Origin: Lycocorax pyrrhopterus obiensis
Taxonomy: Eukaryota; Chordata; Aves; Passeriformes; Paradisaeidae
Length of the DNA: 64,000 nt
NCBI GenBank assembly: GCA_014706295.1
Contig: JACSVZ010000002.1
Span: 131,635,431-131,699,430 of the forward strand
Direction of reading: 5' to 3'
In this document: positions 60,686 to 64,000 of the stretch, piece by piece
Numbering within the stretch: the first letter of the stretch is position 1
Layout of the letters: each line of letters begins with the position of its first letter
Notes under the pieces: generated by a model
Seen by the model: only the letters and a program-made list of their open reading frames with translations
Database searches by the model: none
What the model was told of the DNA's origin: nothing
Program-made: the position numbers and the translations under genes

Positions 60686-63600
60686 ACCTAATGAGAGCCC
60701 TGCAAGGTCAGCTGGCATGGCTGGAGCTGCTCTGAGCACTTCAGTGCTGTCCCCTCCAGACAACCTGAGCTTAGATGCTGAGACAAACCGAGGTACTCCA
60801 CACTTAACGGACAGTCCAGTTTCAGAGAGCAGATGGATGGCAAGCGAGCCCAAGGAAAGGGCTGGAAACCATTTAAGCTGCACCTGCAGCCAGCAGTGGA
60901 TATCTACAAGCTGTCAGTCCTGCCTCAGACAAGGTATCATTTATCCTCCTGTATAAGCACATCTTGCTCTTAAATGTGTAGTTAAGAGAAAGAATTACTA
61001 CACTAGTAAGGACTGCATTTGCACTTAAATGAATTTTTAAACATCTTCTTGTTTAACCTTCCTGATGGAATAGACATGTCTGCCTGTGGAAAAATTGAAA
61101 ACCAATAAATAATACATCCACTGAGTACTTCACCTTGGGAAAGGTCACATTTTGAAACATCTGTCTGTTCATCAAATTAAACTTTCTATTTGATGGAAGG
61201 GAAATTGTTTGGATTCAAGGACCAGTAGCAGAACTGATTGTATGATGGGTCTTTGAGTTAAAACAATAGCATCAAAAGCCAGAGCAGTGCTGCTGGAGCA
61301 GCCTTCTCCTGCAGGGAACACACAGAGTCTTACTGCTTCAATACCCACTCAAAATAATTAATGGTGTATCTGTAATATGACACAGTGAGTGAACCCCTTC
61401 TAAACTCAGAAATTCTTAATGGCTACCATGCTTCAGACTTTGGGACTGGTCTCTGTGGGGATTGTGGCCCAGATGTACCTGCAGAGGACTGGTGCTGGCA
61501 GAGGGAAATCTTAATCTGGGCAGAATCACTGTACTGGGGCAGCCCACATGCTTAGTAACCCTGCTCTCCCTGCTAGGGACTCCGCCCTGCCCAGCCTCGG
61601 GAACAATGTCATGATCCTCTTGCTGGAATTGCTGTGACTAAAGAAGAGATGCCCAGGGCACTTCCAGAAGCTCAGGACCTGGAGCAGGGTATGCAAGGAA
61701 ACCACCTCCAGTCAGGATGGACACAGGGGTAACAGGCACCCGAGCTGAAAAAATCACGACTCCAGCACATGTAGAGCAATTTATGATACATGCTTGGGGG
61801 ACTCTCCTGAGAGCAGTGTAGCACAGCAGAGCTGAGGTGTTGCATGTAAATCCCCTTCTTCTGTCATGCATAGGGCATTCAGGGAAATTCACAGAGACTG
61901 CATTTTCCAGGCTGACAGCCATGGCTCAGCACTACAGGGGTGCAGAAATTAGAGACAATATGGGGAAGGAGCTCTACTGGGCCAAGCTGGAAAGCTTCTT
62001 TCATGCTCATCACGACTTAGAAAGCTACCCAATATCCGTGGGAGGCAGAAAGCTGGGTGGGAAGTGGAGGGGGAGGCTTGTGGGGGAGGAGTTCACAGGC
62101 ATCAAAGTTGCTGGGGTGTCTTGTTGGGCAATGGCAGGGACATGCTGTGAAGTCCTGGTGTGCAGGTGGGGTGAAGCATGGTCTAGGCTTGCCATGCAGT
62201 ATGTGGTAGGAGGGAAGGGATATTTTGCTTAATTTCCAACTTTATGGTTAGAATATTAGCCTTTTATTAGAGCACAGATTTCTGGACTTATGCTACTCTT
62301 GCCTTGTGTTTTACATGATCTGGGTGCTCTTTACTGGCACCAGTGCATTCCAGTAAAGCAGTGTTGTGGACATCCCCTGCTGTAATAGGGGGCATGAGAA
62401 TCTTCTAAAGCAACTTTGCTTTCTGCAAGGCTGTCAGGGTCAGTTTAGGAGCAATATATGAGAGCTTTTGGACAAAAGCACTGGACCCATGTCTGCCTGG
62501 CTGTGAAATAGCCTTTATCCTTTGTCCTGCCTTGCTCTTCTTTGCTTGACCTGACTCTATTTGAGTGCAGAAACCCTATTAGCTGCCTCAGTCATATGTG
62601 CAAAGACAGACAGACCAGCTTTTCTGGAAAATTATAAACACACACCTATCAGTGTGTATGTTCAAAATGCAGGCAGAGCCACAAAAGCAATCCTAGGGGT
62701 GATTTCATAGTAAGGTGCTGCTGGGTGTTGTACATGGCATAAACATGCATGCATCGGGGTAATGCATTTTCTTAGTACATCACTTATAAACAGGCCATGA
62801 TGACTATGTATGTTGCACTTCTGCCATACCTCTGTCCTAGTAGAAGGCAAAGCTGGAAAAACAAGGCCTGTATCAACTCACAGCACAGCCATAAATTCTA
62901 GGAATGCTTCTGAGGCAAGTTAAAACAAATTAGTAATTATCATGACTGACAGGTACTCTGCAGCAACCAATGAGGTGCCTACTGATGAATACTAAAAATC
63001 TCTTAGCAGAGGAGTTACAACTGTGGCTGTCAAAGTGGCTATAATTAGGCAGCTCTAAGTGAAATGACTTCTTCTCGGATGTACTCCCTTGAGAATCCAA
63101 AGATCTGGATTGTCATACAAAGGAAGGAGATTAAAAGAGGCTGTTCGCTGTGTGTGTTGCAGGGCTACAGAAGCCAGTGAAAATGGGACCCAGGTGGAGT
63201 GGGTACAGGACTCGAAATAGAGCAGGGTTGGTCTGCCCCTCAATCCAAACTGTCATGCTTTGCATTCCCTTTCTGTCTTCTTTTCCGTGGCCTCTCAGCA
63301 CCTCACAAGTACCAGTGTTATGCCTCTCAAACACCCAGAAGTATTAATCACTTGAAAGATGAGTTAATAATCTCTGAGTTGTTGAGACATGCTGAAGGAC
63401 AGGCTGATAAATTTTCATTGCACAGTGGGGAACTATTCCTCTGACTGGGATATCAGGTTGATGACAAGTTCAGAAGTCTCCAGGGAAGCAGATGAAGAGA
63501 CAGAAGTTTTCTGTTTGAGCAGGAACAATCACTTATAAATACAAAACCTCCTGTGGAAAAGTCAAGCAGTGTTAAAAGAGACCCCTACCTCCCTACTTAA

Positions 63601-64000
63601 GGATTAATCTTTGCATAAAGGCTAATTGTTGCTGCACAATTTCTCCAGTGCCTAAAACAAGCACGTCTTTCTTCAGCATCATGCCTTCTATTTTTACAGT
63701 TTAGAAAAAAACCCAAAACCACCCATGAAACATTTGTGGACAGAAATAGCTCTCCAATTACCACTGAATTCCTGTGTATTTTTCATGCTGGATATTGCAA
63801 CCCTGATCTTGGTCTTTACATGTGATACCAATTTTTGCAGTGGGTATGTCTGAAAGAGACTCATCCTTAAGGAAACCATACTGGCCTAAGATGGACTGGG
63901 CTGTGACGTGCCTGCTAAGATGAAGCAGCAGCTGTGACAACAGCAACTGAGAAGGATATTAAACTATCATTGATTAGAGTCAGCTCTGACTGTAATGCTG
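60686..64000. other. Intergenic DNA to the window end
   Basis: No gene or repeat family was recognised. If synteny holds, the next gene in this direction would be GRHL2, but none of its exons was identified. Confidence 0.6.

Noticed and set aside
1..64000. Exons of YWHAZ or GRHL2, tRNA, rRNA or microRNA genes
   Set aside because: These were looked for as expected neighbours or common RNA genes, but nothing matched well enough to report.

Overview
The window looks like avian nuclear DNA, probably from a passerine or a close relative. The evidence is a degenerate CR1 LINE, a CR1 3' tail and LTRs of bird endogenous retrovirus families. One of these is a 1.17-kb ERVL-type LTR that I recognise as a family common in songbird genomes. 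Only one protein-coding gene can be supported: ZNF706, a 76-residue single C2H2 zinc-finger protein on the minus strand. No bacterial-type features (operons, CRISPR, insertion sequences) are present.

Layout. Positions 1-23.7 kb are gene-free sequence downstream of ZNF706, with small microsatellites and one CR1 tail at about 1.9 kb. An old plus-strand CR1 copy lies at about 23.7-24.8 kb. ZNF706 runs right to left: promoter CpG island at 33.4-34.4 kb, non-coding exon 1 ending at 33821, intron 1, coding exon 2 (30697-30833), intron 2, and terminal exon with stop codon at 29402-29404. The 3' UTR probably ends near 28.46 kb. From 34.5 to 64 kb is upstream intergenic DNA. Between 48.7 and 54.0 kb it holds three LTRs of different retroviral classes: an ERV1-like LTR, an ERVK-like solo LTR with a perfect 6-bp target-site duplication, and an ERVL-like solo LTR. 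A fourth, less certain LTR lies near 60.6 kb.

From general knowledge of vertebrate synteny, ZNF706 lies in a gene-poor interval between YWHAZ and GRHL2. No exon of either neighbour was recognised here, so most of the window is probably spacer and possible regulatory DNA.

The promoter is a TATA-less CpG island with CCAAT/YY1-type and GC-box motifs. It contains a perfect PAR-bZIP/NFIL3 D-box, and the same 10-mer recurs in intron 1. A CACGTG E-box and a G-quadruplex run lie at the start of intron 1. These are the most checkable regulatory leads. I found no convincing previously undescribed coding system. The least explained item is an exon-like, hydrophobic minus-strand reading frame near 50 kb.
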